In this document: positions 36,562-46,983 of the stretch, in pieces
How positions within the stretch are numbered: position 1 is the stretch's first letter
Layout of the letters: the number at the start of each line of letters is the position of its first letter
Source: Diphasiastrum complanatum
Taxonomy: Eukaryota > Streptophyta > Lycopodiopsida > Lycopodiales > Lycopodiaceae
Length of the DNA stretch: 64,000 bases
Assembly: GCA_029204225.1 (NCBI GenBank)
Contig: MU832125.1
Span: forward strand, 21,960-85,959
Direction: 5' to 3'
Notes under the pieces: model-generated
What the model was told of the DNA's origin: nothing
Databases searched by the model: none
Seen by the model: only the letters and a program-made list of their open reading frames with translations
Translations under genes and position numbers: made by a program

Positions 36562-36759
36562 AAGGTTATAGGCCCATGCACGTTCATCTTATTGTGACTT
36601 CAGGTTTCTCTCTTCTGCTATCAAGCAATGACATCACCTACACAGATATGGGCTAGAGCTTGCTGCAATACTCCTCTTATCTTCCTCTCATGTTCTACTA
36701 ACGTTCTCTTCATCCCTTTGACATCTCTGAGGCACTATTTTGAAAATCGCATCAGTTGC

Positions 36760-37489
36760 TCAATGCCAAGCCATAAAGAAGTTCAATGGAGAGAACTTCC
36801 ATTTATGGAAGTTGAAGATGGAGATGGTGTTGCATGATTGTGATCTGTGGGAGATTACTTCAGGAGATAAACAAAAGCCAAAAGATCCTTAGGGAAGAGC
36901 AGCATGGGCAATGGAAGATAACAAAGCCAAGGCTATCCTCTTACTAAGCATTGATGACACTCAATTAATGCATGTCTATTCTGCAAAGCAAATCTGGGAT
37001 TTGCTGAAAGGGATGTACCAATCATCCTCCATAAGCAACAAGTTGCATCTGAGAAGGAGTCTCACAATGCTCAAGATGTCAGAAAATGACTCTATGAGTG
37101 ATCATTTCCAAAAACTGCAAACCATCATAGAGAAACGTGCTGCCATCCAATGCAAGATTGATGAAGATGAAAAGATAGTTCTACTTCTTAATAGTTTTCC
37201 AGAATCCTATGTATCCCTGGCCTCTATTCTTGCATGCACACTAGGAATGACAAGCATTCAAGTTGTCAAATCACTCTTGCAAGAAGAACTGCGCAAGAAA
37301 GATGCAAACATCGGAAGCAGTGGGAGTAGTGAATTTGCTCTCTTCTCAAAGCGGACAAATAAGGAGAAATGCACATATTGTCGCAAAGTTGGCCACAATC
37401 GAAAGAAATGCTGGAAGAAGGCCTATGATGATTCCCAGTCACATGAAGCTCATCTGGCTCAAGAAGAAGAAGAAACAGTAGTATTATGA
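36760..37489 (+). CDS. Copia-type gag of the small element
   Basis: The clear frame is 192 codons from 36911 (MEDNKAKAILLLSIDDTQLMHVYSAKQIWDLLKGMY). Weaker gag sequence extends upstream to about 36760 (FHLWKLKMEMVLHDCDLWEI). Residues 25-130 are the UBN2 core (ISNKLHLRRSLTMLKMSENDSMSDHFQKLQTIIE, KIVLLLNSFPESYVSLAS). A CCHC zinc knuckle sits at residues 154-167 (C154, C157, H162, C167). The frame closes at the start of the right terminal repeat with an acidic EEEETVVL. The knuckle and core are well preserved, so this gag may still have been functional recently. No protease, integrase or RT follows. Confidence 0.8.
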
Positions 37490-37594
37490 ATCAATCATCT
37501 TCTTGGCATGTACCGCTCCACTTTCATGTTATATAAACAGCCTACGTTGGCTGTCAATGATGCAACTTTTTCAGCACACGTTGTCCCCCCTCCC

Positions 37595-37651
<57 letters not shown>

Positions 37652-37699
37652 GCGCTCTCTTAAGTTTCCTGTAGGCGCTCCCTTTTTCCATACCCAACA
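37487..37699 (+). repeat. Right terminal repeat of the gag-only element, with a (CT)n tract
   Basis: Contains CT units at 37601-37647 and a TATATAAAC block at about 37530 that could serve as a TATA box. Confidence 0.8.
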
Positions 37700-37872
37700 T
37701 TAAAAGCCTAGACTTGTTGGATGTTCTAGTGAAGTTAGTTCCTGGAAGCTGTGCATATCTTGAAATCACTTTTTTTTGACATCCGGGATGTAGGCTTTGT
37801 TCCTAGATGTGCACATCTGAATTTGCACGATATCCTGGAAGTTTGAGACAAAAAATGATGCATGTGGCCATG

Positions 37873-37922
<50 letters not shown>

Positions 37923-39308
37923 CCAAGTGGAGACCATCTATGCCACTCCATTCTTTGTCTCTCTAAAAATGCGGGGACCACATATGACTTGTCTTTTTCT
38001 CTCCTCTCTTTTCCAAGTGTGGGGACCACCCATTCTTTCCTTCTCCTTTTCTTGGGACCACCTCGTTTCATGGCATGTTTTATGTTTTATGACTTGAACA
38101 TGACTGCCATCATCAGCTCTTAATGTTTACCTATGTAAGGAAGCCTTCACGTGAGTGATGTGTATGGTTATGCCATATGTATGTGTCTCCCCTATCTATT
38201 GGGCCTCTGCATATGGTATAGTTACATCTTGTATATGACATATGTCACGGCCATTACAAATATCATATAGGTAGTTGTCAAGCCCCTTACAGAAACCATA
38301 CACAGTTATCCTTGAAGCTAACCCCTTATCAATATTTTTTCATGTTAGGCAATTGTATGTAGCTAGCTGTATGTCCATACAGTTTGCAATAGCTTTATGT
38401 TTTGGCTGCCACATGTCCTCACAACATTCCTGGAATCATGTAATTTGGGGCCCAATGATGATTGGTTGGCAGTGACTCCTAAAAGTCCACTACTAAAACT
38501 TAGTATTCCGCTGCAACTAAGTTTCAGAACGCTTGTTCTAGAATGCGGCGCTTTGGAATCCGGAATGGGAAAGAACAAATGCAAATATAATTTATTTTTC
38601 TTCTATTTGTATTTTATTTTCAGGAAAAGTCATTATTCTGCTGGAAATTTTTTTGTTAGTATGGTAACTATGGTTATAAGGTCTATTGTGAATTTTTCAA
38701 AGTTTTAAGTTGCAAGTCATAAAGTGTAAATGTGGTATGATTCTCCTTTACGATAGGCACGAAATCAAAATGTAGCATAGTTCGTAGGAGCTTGTTCACA
38801 TAGGTAGATGCAACAAAGAGGCATTTTGTTGAGAACATTCTCAGAATCATCTATGCTTAAACTAAGAATGTGTCACCAAATGTCACCAATTCTCATAATG
38901 TGTTCTAGAAAACCCTAACCTTAAAATACGGAAAAGCGTGGATCATGTTCCGCCGGAACACCTAGTGCAAGTATGGTCTAACAACGGTAATGGCTCAAAA
39001 GCATTAGCGACTACAAGTGTAAAGAATGTTAGGAAAGAGAAGCATTCCTTATCACATCTGGGAGTTTAAGAGCACATGAAGGGATAGCATAATGAGATGT
39101 TTCAAAAACTTAATGAGAAATCAGTAGTATTAGAAAGGCGTTCGATCAAGACGGATCCTGGATGAATTGGTATCTAAGTCACCCTTATGGGTGGTGTTGT
39201 CTTTAATTATTTTGCGTAAAGTTATTTCTCTAACCTAATATGAAAATGCAAGACATCAATGAACTATCAAGCTAGAGAAATGAAATAATTCAACATGCGG
39301 TTATACAG
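37700..39308. other. Non-coding, candidate intron, with (CT)n tract and palindromic relics
   Basis: A (CT)n tract of about 24 units lies at 37873-37920. The sequence GTTCCGCCGGAAC (38947-38959) is an exact palindrome. Related TTCCGGAATGGG and TTCTAGAATGC fragments recur to 40030. No gene is supported except the exon that follows. Confidence 0.45.
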
Positions 39309-39376
39309 GTGAATCCTGCTGTGTTGGACTTACAAGCAAGACTAACTTCTCAAGCCACTGAAATTGCTAAGTTAAG
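39309..39376 (+). CDS. Candidate host exon B, coiled-coil-like
   Basis: A 68-base segment between an acceptor (TTATACAG ending at 39308) and a donor (AG|GTATAT at 39377). It is open in phase 0 and ends after two bases of a codon. The peptide is VNPAVLDLQARLTSQATEIAKL plus the start of an arginine codon, a regular heptad-like helix. Its incoming phase matches the end of candidate exon A (35175) and its outgoing phase matches candidate exon C (57942). It is short enough for chance to matter, but splice borders, phase and amino-acid pattern agree. The family is not recognised. Confidence 0.5.
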
Positions 39377-40689
39377 GTATATACTATAAACTTAATCTTT
39401 TTTTTGACTTTTTATACTTATGTTCATGTTGTAGCATCCATAAAAACTCTTTTGGTCAAGTTCCGGAGCGTAACGCGTTCCGTTCCGGAATGGGCAACTA
39501 TGAGCTGGATAAGACGAGAATATTTTCATTTAATTTGTGCAAGATAATAGGAAAATGTCATAAAATTGTCTTATCAATCCTAAAACTGCTTCCGACACTT
39601 GCAGAACTTAAATAAAATGACCAAAAAAACTTATATTTACTCAAAGCAAAAAATGTCTCAACTTGTAGTGCAAGTTTTCTAGTACACGTATTGTAACTTT
39701 TTGTATATACAAAGCATGCTTGTAACTTTGTTTACGTATATAGAACGGAAGTATCTCAAGGTAGATTCTCACAAGTCTAAAAGCATTGCATTTGCATCAC
39801 TTCTTTGATTGTAAAGTCAAGCATTTAATGAATAAGTTTATCATTAGCGAAATAGCTCCTAACACCTTTCAAGTTATCAATAGAATAAAAAGAATTCAGC
39901 ATGGGTGGACTACCAAAAAATGAAATTAAGCGAATAATTAGGAAGATCATGGCACTACATACTCCTCTATGTGTGTGTGTGTGTGTGTCATAGTTGCCAG
40001 TAGAACGCGTTCAGACCTCCTCACGTTCTAGAATGCTAAAAAAATTTGCAATTTTTTTTGCAATCAGGTCACACGGACTGTAGGAGAAAAGTTGTTACGA
40101 GTTTTTTTAGGCATGTTGGATCGAGGCATATGAGTACTCTATGAGCATCTATTCGACGATTGGGACGTAGTGGGCATGGTGTCAGGCACGGGAAGCGAGC
40201 GTGGAGTGTGAAATCAACAGATCCAGGTTTTTTTTGCCTTCACATATGATGCATACAAGAATGCCTAGCATGTCTATTATGGCTGTTATGGCACATACAT
40301 GAAGGTGCTCTCTCTTGGTGTTTTTTTAAGCTTTTCTTGTGAAATGAGTTGTAGCTATCAGATTGAGGTGTCGTAAGATGCCAGACTATATTTCTCAATG
40401 TCTAAACGAATTTCATGAATGTCGTTTTTGGCCTATTGCGGCACATACGTCAAGTTATGAATGTGGTGCTTGCTTTTTGTGGCTTTTTCAGCCCTAATTT
40501 GTATTGAATGTCTATTTTGGCCCTTACAGCACATGTCACTTTTTGAATGTCATGCTCGCTTTTTGGCGTCATTTGTAGCCCTAATTTGTGGAAATGAGTT
40601 GTAGAGTTCCAATTGATGTGCTGTTAGATGCTACACTGTTTTTTCTTAATGCCTAGAAGAATGCCATAATGTCTATTTTGGCCCTTATG
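39377..40689. other. Non-coding, candidate intron
   Basis: Contains (GT)n at about 39970-39988. A duplicated phrase (TATTTTGGCCCTTA, AGTTGTAG, GCCATAATGTCTATTTTGG) recurs in diverged form between 40270 and 40690. No gene is seen. Confidence 0.4.
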
Positions 40690-42030
40690 GCACGTATGCC
40701 ATGTTTTGAATAGGGGAATCCGTGCTTGGAGAAGCCAGTAAATTGGATTGTGTGTCCAATTATAGCATTTGGAAATTTAAAATGAAGAGTATCTTGATGG
40801 ATAAGGAGCTGTAGGACATCGTCACTGGGGTGGAGCAATGCCCAAATACAACTCCAACCAACATTAACTCATTTGATAAAAAGGCGCAAAGGGCTTTGTC
40901 ATTGATCAATTTGGCCGTGAAGGACCACGTCATTGCCCATATCAGTGAAGCTGTGACTGCAAGAGGCGCTTGGGAGGCACTCAAAACACAGTTTCAAACG
41001 ACAAATCCTTCATGAATATCATTTTTGAGGACCAAATTGATAGGTGTTCACATGGAAGAAGATGAGGAAATAGGGTCCTATTTCACGCGAATCAAGGAGT
41101 TGTGAGACCAGTTGACTGCGAATCTACAAGGGATGTGGAGCTAGTTCACACGGTAATGAATGGTCTATCTGAAAATTTCCAAATGTTTGCAAGTGGCATT
41201 GCATCAAGGGAGAGACTATCGACATTCGAGGATCTTCATGACATCCTATTACAGGAAGAACAGAGGCGAGAGGTGGTGAAATCTCGACAACTCATAAGAA
41301 GATCATGCAATGCTAGCCAAAGAGAAGCATAAGTACAAGAAGCATCCAAAGAAGTCAAATGTGGAAGAGAATGATCAAGAATCCGCATCAGGCAAGAAGA
41401 AGAAAGGCAAGTGTTTTTATTGCCAAAAGCCTGGACAGTGGGCAAGGGATTACCACGAAGGCAAATATTAAAAAGGGCAAGGTGAAACGGTTGACCAATC
41501 TTGCTGAAGAAGATTATGACAGTGACAATGAAGACCAAAGTACAACATTTGCTTTGGCATTGTCATCACAACATTCCATCAATTATATGCATTGGTACGT
41601 GGATTCAGGAGCAACAAAGTTGAATGTTGTGCTCACAAAGTGCAATGCGTTGGCATCAACATATCTCAAAGTGACTTAAATTATTGGGGCATCTGAACTT
41701 CAAGAGCTTAAGACTACTTCGTAAGCTCAAGATGGTAATAAGCCTACCCAATTTGGATGACAAGGAAGAGTCCATTTGCAAAGGGTGTGTACTAGGCAAG
41801 TTACACAGGGAGAAGTTCAACAAGGAAGGGGGCATCAAGGGCAAAATGAGTGCTTGAGTTAGTGCGCTTAGATCTATGTGGAACAATAAAGGTAATGTCA
41901 ATTGGTAATGCTTTCTATTTTTTGACTTCCATTGACAAGGAAGACTTGGATCTACTTGGTTAGAGAGAAGTCTGACACATTTGAATGTTTCAAGAACTTC
42001 AAAGCTGTTATGTACCCATAAGGGCACTTA
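40690..42030 (+). mobile_element. Ty1/copia relic: gag to integrase core
   Basis: Gag motifs (DCVSNYSIWKFKMKSILMDKEL, NSFDKKAQRALSLINLAVKDHVIAHISEAVTARGAWEALKTQF, VELVHTVMNGLSENFQMFASGIASRERLSTFEDL) are followed by a knuckle-like CFYCQKPGQWARDY and a protease strand (MHWYVDSGATKL). Pre-integrase and integrase follow (GHLNFKSLRLLRKLKMVISLPNL, CKGCVLGKLHREKF). It is broken in several places. RT is not adjacent; gypsy sequence follows instead. Confidence 0.85.
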
Positions 42031-42079
42031 ACAGGTTACCTATCATTCATGGGACATAATGCTGGTCTGGAGCTATAGG

Positions 42080-42665
42080 TCTTTTGGGTGCCACGTGTCA
42101 ATGTCCTAATGCCTTTGAATGTGCCTTTGAATAACCCCTTAAGTGTTAAAGCACCTGAAGGTTGGGTATCTAACAAAGAACTTAGCGATGAAAAACTATC
42201 TGATGGCCTACCTCCCCAAAGGAGTGTCGACCATCAGATAGACTTACTTCCTAATAGCAAACCTGTATCTCTTTCCCATACAGGGTTAGTGCTAAAGAAG
42301 AGGATGAAATTTCTAAGTAATTACAGGAACTTCTAGGATGGGCCACATTCGCCCTAATAAGTCCCCTTGGAGAGCATTAATCCTTTTGGTTAGTAAAAAG
42401 GATGGAGGCACACATTTGTGTGGCGATTTTAAAAAGTTAAATAGCTTAACCATCAAGAATAGATATGTCTTACCTAGGATGGATGATCTAATGGATCGTT
42501 TGAATGGAGCTAAGTATTTCTCCAAGATTGACCTTAGATCAGGATACCATCAGATAATTATGAGTTTTTAGTTTTACCTTTTGGACTCATGAATGCACTT
42601 GCCACTTTCCAGCAGATGGTGAACGATATTCTTCGTCCATATCTGGGAAAGTTTGTGGTGGTGTG
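42080..42665 (+). mobile_element. Ty3/gypsy relic: reverse transcriptase
   Basis: Shows the RT entry (LPPQRSVDHQIDLLPNSKPVSLSHTG), then [72 protein letters not shown] and [30 protein letters not shown]. This is a gypsy RT palm. It ends at the left edge of gypsy F and is broken. Confidence 0.85.
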
Positions 42666-42683
42666 CCAAATCCTGCAGCAGTG

Positions 42684-42925
42684 TCATGACAACCCTTGTG
42701 CTAGTTGCCCAGGCATAAACGGGCGTAATAATCCAGGCACTTTAATCCTTTCAGCCTTATTAAGTTGACACTTAAAACAATGTGTCACATAATGGTTTAC
42801 TTCTTTCTTAATTCTAGACCACCAAAAGTTACGTCGTATCAACTCATAGGTCCTATCTACACCAGGATGACTAGCACTAGGGCTATCGTGACAGAGATGC
42901 AAGATCCTCTTTCGCAGCACCTCAC
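42684..42925 (-). pseudogene. Gypsy F integrase zinc domain
   Basis: The H-H-C-C zinc-binding set of retroviral-type integrase can be seen (H in LCHDSP, H in SHPGV, CFKC), followed by [14 protein letters not shown]. The catalytic core is not present in the window. It is separated from the rest of F by copia E. Confidence 0.8.
42921..42925. repeat. Target-site repeat CTCAC of copia E, left copy
   Basis: CTCAC at 42921-42925 directly precedes the TGTAGG end of copia E and recurs at 46979-46983 beyond its other end. Confidence 0.65.
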
Positions 42926-42968
42926 TGTAGGAAAGCAAGAGTCAAGTCACCAAGATCTAGTTATCTTT

Positions 42969-43905
42969 TGATACCACATCCTCGGGGCTTGCTTTAGTCC
43001 ATAAAGTGCCTTCTTGAGAAGAAAAACTTTATCTTCTTGGCCTTCAACCAAAAAACCAACAGGTTGTTGAAGGTACACTTCCTCATTGAGATCACCATTG
43101 AGGATGCTGTCTTTATGTCAAGTTGCTACAAACGCCAACCAAAGTGGGCAGCCAAAGAGGTTACTACCCTCACGGTAGTCATCCGAGCAGTAGAAGAAAA
43201 AGTCTCCTCATAATCAATCCCCTTTTGCTGAGCATAGCCTTTGGCAACGAGCCTTGCCTTGTACCTTTCAATGGTATCAACTGCCTTATACTTGATTTTG
43301 TATACCCATTTAGAACCAATTGCCTTCTTCCCATGAGGAAGATCAACAAGAACCCAAATCTGGTTTTTCATAAGTGAGTCATACTCATCTGGCATCGCAT
43401 CCTCCCAACATTTTACTCCCTTGGCCTACTCATAGAAAACAGGTTCTTCTGCAACATCTCCATGAGATGTAAGAGCAAAATCTGAAAAATCAGCATAGTC
43501 CACTGATTTTGTAGAGGCACGTGTCTTTCCATCATAAAATGAACTTACTTTGCTGTCCCTCAAAGTCGACAACAGTCACCGTGGGACTGTTTTGGGCTGT
43601 CCAACAGCCATGTCTCTTCTTACAATTTGTTGTCCAAGATCTTCCAAAACTGGTCCTTGCTGTTCAACAGTTCCTGCAGGCTAATGAACATTAGGCTCTA
43701 AACTTGATGAGGTGTTGGGCAGGTTGAAACTGGTTGATTGCTGCCCCTTATCTCCAGCAATAGAAGATGGTACCAAATCTGGAAAAACTGCAACATTCAC
43801 ACTATGTGGGCTGTCCCCCTTCAAGATATGAGTTTCGGCCACATCCAATGAATTCTTTTCATCAAAATGCACATCACGACTAACAATAATCTTGTTAGTG
43901 CTCAA
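42969..43905 (-). pseudogene. Copia E linker and reverse transcriptase
   Basis: Minus-strand linker (STNKIIVSRDVHFDEKNSLDVAETHIL...), then RT: PDEYDSLMKNQIWVLVDLPHGKKAIGSKWVYKIKYKAVDTIERYKARLVAKGYAQQKGIDYEETFSSTARMTTVRVVTSLAAHFGW. Weaker matches to the palm core continue to about 42970. The partial RT lies next to the LTR remnant. Confidence 0.85.
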
Positions 43906-44828
43906 ATTGAACAGCCTATAGCCTTTGCTTTCACTACTATAGCCAACAAAAATGCATTTAATTGATGTAGAATTTCCTTTTCTCGAAGAAATGCACCGAA
44001 CGTATTCTCAATGTATTCCCCTCCTCGATCGGTGCGTAGGGTCTTCAAAGAATGCCCAAACTGATTTTCCACCATTGCTAGAAAATCTTTGAAACGTTGA
44101 AAAACTTCCGATTTAGCCTTCATAGGATAGATCCATGTAAAACGGGAAAAGTCATCAATAAAAGTCACAAAGTAGATGCACTTTCCAATGGATTCGGTCC
44201 TCATTGGACCACAAACATTACTATGAACCAAATCAAATTTATCAAGAACCCTTATAGTTCCATCAATTGGAAAAGGTTTCCTTTGAATCTTTCCAAGTAT
44301 GCACCCCTCGCATACATGCCCTTCCGGCTGCTCAATAGTAGGAATGTCTTCTACCATATTAAATGTCTTCAGCTTCTTCAAACTTGCAAAGTTGAGATGC
44401 CCAAACCTTGCGTGCCACAATTCAGCCAACTCCAATGATGGAGAAGCAACAAGACATATAGAGGGAATCCATCGCGCATAGGTATCCATAATGAACAAGC
44501 CAGCATGCATCGTTCCCGAAACAATAATCAAGAGTGATCTTTTAGGATCCTTGACAAGACACTTATCTTCTTTGAACTCAACAAGTAGTCCTTGCTTCAA
44601 CATAGTTGAAACCGAAAGAAGATTCTTCTTAATTCCCGGAACATAAAGCACATTCTTAATGTACTTTTCTTCACCATTAGGCAAAATGATGGCTACATTG
44701 CGAGAAGTCATATGACGAGTAGCACCACTATCAATCACCCATTCAATGGGCTGAAAATCAGCAACTTGCAAAACAGAATCTGAATTCCTCATAGATGTAG
44801 TAGTACTAGTAGAAGCAATATTAGACAC
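43902..44828 (-). CDS. Copia E protease, pre-integrase and integrase core
   Basis: A 308-codon frame. Protease strand WVIDSGATRHM is near residues 30-40. GAG-pre-integrase covers about residues 50-180 (EEKYIKNVLYVPGIKKNLLSVSTML, ELWHARFGHLNFASLKKLKTFNMV, CEGCILGKIQRKPF). The integrase core starts near 195 (VLDKFDLVHSNVCGPMRTESIGKCIYFVTFIDDFSRFTWIYPM), with the second acidic region at TLRTDRGGEYIENTFGAFL. It follows gag with a short overlap in another frame, as in elements where pol is made by read-through or frameshifting from gag. Confidence 0.85.
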   Translation of the reverse strand: MSNIASTSTTTSMRNSDSVLQVADFQPIEWVIDSGATRHMTSRNVAIILPNGEEKYIKNVLYVPGIKKNLLSVSTMLKQGLLVEFKEDKCLVKDPKRSLLIIVSGTMHAGLFIMDTYARWIPSICLVASPSLELAELWHARFGHLNFASLKKLKTFNMVEDIPTIEQPEGHVCEGCILGKIQRKPFPIDGTIRVLDKFDLVHSNVCGPMRTESIGKCIYFVTFIDDFSRFTWIYPMKAKSEVFQRFKDFLAMVENQFGHSLKTLRTDRGGEYIENTFGAFLREKEILHQLNAFLLAIVVKAKAIGCSI

Positions 44829-45772
44829 AAAAGCAAGTCTTGGTTGAAGAGATCACCACTAGCTTCAAGCTCTTGCTCCAAAGTAGCAAGTGAAGCACTA
44901 GTATCAATTCCTTTACTCTCCTCTTTCGCAAGCTTCTCCTTACAATCCTTGATGAAGTGCCCATACCTTTTGCAATAATGGCACTTCCCTTTCTTCTTTT
45001 GAGTGTTGACATCTTGACCTCCAACGGGCTTTTGCTCATCCTTGGAAGGAGGCTTCCCCTTTCCTTTTGACTTGCCTTTGCCCTTGCCTTTTGTGAAGAA
45101 AGCTTGATCTTGTTGAGTGTCACCCGCAAAGTTTTGCCTCGTTTGCTCCTCTTGAAAAAGCAGCCCAACAAGTTCATCAAAGGAGAGTTGATGTCCCCTA
45201 AGAGAGATACTCAAAGATGAAACAAATGGAAGATAAGAGGAAGGTAATGAGTTGAGAGTAATGGAAACAAATTGAGCATCCTCAATTATCTCATCAATAT
45301 TGAGAAGCTCCTCACGAAGATCCTTGATCTTGGTCAAGTGATTGGTCACTTGATCCCCTTCTTGCATCTTCAACAAAGAAAGCTGATTTCTAAGATACAC
45401 CACTTTTGATGGATTTTTGACTCTATACATAGTATTAAGTGTATCCCACGCACTTTTAGATGTCTTACAAGACCTAATATGAGGTAAGATAGATCTTTTC
45501 ACAACAAGAGCAACCATAGAATGTGCTTGTGCATCCCTTCTATCCCACTTCTTTTGTTCTTCCGAAGATGTAGAAGATGATGTTGATGATGATGATCCAC
45601 GAGGTGTAGGAGGTGCCAAAGACGGAGGCCTTTCCCCATCACCATTGACCAAATCCCACAGCCCTTTCGCTATGAGAAGATTCTTCATCATGTAACTCCA
45701 CAAGGAGTAGTTTGTGCCATCCAACTGATCTTCACTAAACAAAGAACCGATAGCTTCCGATTCTTTAGCCAT
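44789..45772 (-). CDS. Copia E gag
   Basis: A 327-codon frame from ATG at 45772 (MAKESEAIGSLFSEDQLDGTNYSLWSYMMKNLLIAKGLWDLVNG). The DUF4219-like start is at residues 10-45. A serine-rich insert lies at 60-70. The UBN2 core is at 85-215 (SILPHIRSCKTSKSAWDTLNTMYRVKNPSKVVYLRNQL, SFDELVGLLFQEEQTR). A GKGKGKSKGKGK basic run is at 228-240, then a CCHC zinc knuckle (C264, C267, H272, C277). Gag packages the element RNA in cytoplasmic particles. The start is right for the family, about 700 bases past the primer site. It appears whole, apart from an unusual leucine-rich tail after residue 310. Confidence 0.9.
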   Translation of the reverse strand: MAKESEAIGSLFSEDQLDGTNYSLWSYMMKNLLIAKGLWDLVNGDGERPPSLAPPTPRGSSSSTSSSTSSEEQKKWDRRDAQAHSMVALVVKRSILPHIRSCKTSKSAWDTLNTMYRVKNPSKVVYLRNQLSLLKMQEGDQVTNHLTKIKDLREELLNIDEIIEDAQFVSITLNSLPSSYLPFVSSLSISLRGHQLSFDELVGLLFQEEQTRQNFAGDTQQDQAFFTKGKGKGKSKGKGKPPSKDEQKPVGGQDVNTQKKKGKCHYCKRYGHFIKDCKEKLAKEESKGIDTSASLATLEQELEASGDLFNQDLLLCLILLLLVLLHL

Positions 45773-46471
45773 TACTCCAACAAAATTTCAGCTTGTAGTA
45801 GATAGGAAAGAGAGCATTTCCACAACCAAATCTACTCAAAAATTTGCAGCAAACAAAGAGCTGAAAGTAGGAGCACAAGATGTCTTTCATCTGCAACCAA
45901 AGAGCCCAAAAGATAATGGATAGATGACTGTCTTTTTGCACAAAAAAACCAGCTTCTTGAAAATTAGGTTAGCTTCGATTGAAGCCTACACCGAAACCCA
46001 ATTAGGAAGCCAAATAGTGTGATCAACACACACTCCAATAGGGCTATTGAAAGCACCCTACTGCTTGCTAAGAATCTGCAAATTTCCATCCACAAGTTGA
46101 CCTAACCCTGAATAGGGTTTGCTGAATTTTGGGCACCCTCCTACACAAATGCAGACCTGAAAACAAAAACAGCAAGATAAAGAGACACCACAACCAAAAA
46201 TCAGTAGCAGATTTTTGGGCGCCCTCCTCCAAACAAAACTTGCTGAAAACTGGTTGCATAAAAATCAGATTTGAGATTCTGATTTTTGGGTGCCAAAAAT
46301 TGCTCCTCCAAGATCTCTAATGGCCGCTCTCCTTCAACCTGAAAAGAGACAAAAAAGCTGATCCAAACTCCACTTGAAAAGATCAGCAAGATGCTGAAAT
46401 TTCACAACAAAAAGCAGAGAAGCTCCTCTTTTGGTAGGGCGCCAACAAACAAGCTTGCTGCAGATCCGGTA
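45773..46471 (-). other. Copia E leader with repeated GGGCGCCC-type motif
   Basis: The untranslated leader between the primer site and gag. Variants of TTTTGGGCGCCCTCCTCC occur near 46128, 46211, 46284 and 46434, with the perfect palindrome GGGCGCCC at 46217-46224. Such self-complementary elements in retroelement leaders can help RNA pairing, but the role here is inference. Confidence 0.5.
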
Positions 46472-46483
46472 CCTCTGATACCA
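46472..46483 (-). promoter_or_regulatory. Copia E primer-binding site (tRNA-Met type)
   Basis: The minus strand reads TGGTATCAGAGG directly after the LTR end CCTACA, matching the initiator-Met primer site of plant copia elements. Confidence 0.9.
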
Positions 46484-46978
46484 TGTAGGAAAACAAGAGT
46501 CAAGTCACCAAGATCTAGTTATCAATCAATCTCCACAGAAAACAAGAGAGAAGAGGCCGGGCGCCCAACTCTAAGATAGAGAGAGAGAAAACAGCAACAA
46601 GAGCAATGGAGAGCAATGCTTAGCCAAACTGTTAAAATGGAATACACAATGAGCATCTAAGTACTCTACCTGGATGTGGCCAAATGCTACCAAACCCTAA
46701 GGTTAACCACTTACTAAATGTAGGGCACCCCAAAAGTCAAGATAGGGCCCGGCCCCTAAACCAAATTAGACCCCTAAGGACCCACGAGTCAGTACATGAC
46801 CAAAATTGGGTCCAACTGAACTTAAGACAAACTTAAGATGGCCTAAATAACTAAATACCCATGTTTACACAAATCTCGACCTTTTGGGTCAAAGTAACCT
46901 ATGGATTAACTTTAGCATAGTCATTTATTTCTAACCAAGGTAGAAGAGCTCTCCTCTTGAGACTCTGCATGGCCATGA
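46484..46978 (-). repeat. Copia E 5' LTR
   Basis: About 495 bases. The internal-side end is TGTAGGAAAACAAGAG on the plus strand. The outer side meets CTCAC at 46979. Another GGGCGCCC palindrome lies at 46559-46566. Confidence 0.8.
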
Positions 46979-46983
46979 CTCAC

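Larger units (their letters stand above)
36360..37699 (+). mobile_element. Small gag-only LTR-like element (TR-GAG type)
   Basis: Two direct repeats of about 200 bases (36360-36561 and 37487-37699) enclose about 925 bases that encode copia-type gag and nothing else. Both repeats share CAATCATCTTCTTGGCATG, TACCGCTCCACTTTCATG, a long CT tract, CTTAAGTTTCCT and the end CCATACCCARCA. A purine-rich run (AAGAAGAAGAAGAAACAG) precedes the right repeat, as a polypurine tract would. The layout fits terminal-repeat elements that keep only gag. No primer site or target repeat was convincing, so it could also be a decayed larger element. Confidence 0.6.
42926..46978 (-). mobile_element. Copia E: LTR retrotransposon inserted in gypsy F
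   Basis: A minus-strand element. The 5' LTR is 46484-46978, the primer-binding site 46472-46483, gag 45772-44789, protease to integrase 44828-43680 and RT 43400-42970. A short remnant of the other LTR (42926-42968, TGTAGGAAAGCAAGAGTCAAG) marks the left end. CTCAC flanks it on both sides. Its frames are long and the shared LTR end is nearly identical, so it looks comparatively recent although not whole. Confidence 0.85.

Noticed and set aside
36365-36562. Minus-strand frames with long arginine-glutamate runs (also at 37554-38071 and 61612-61839)
   Set aside because: Direct read-through of CT or GA microsatellites.
40690-42030. Treating this copia relic as the missing upstream half of copia G
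   Set aside because: It already contains its own pre-integrase and integrase start, overlapping what G has at 51141, so the two are separate copies.
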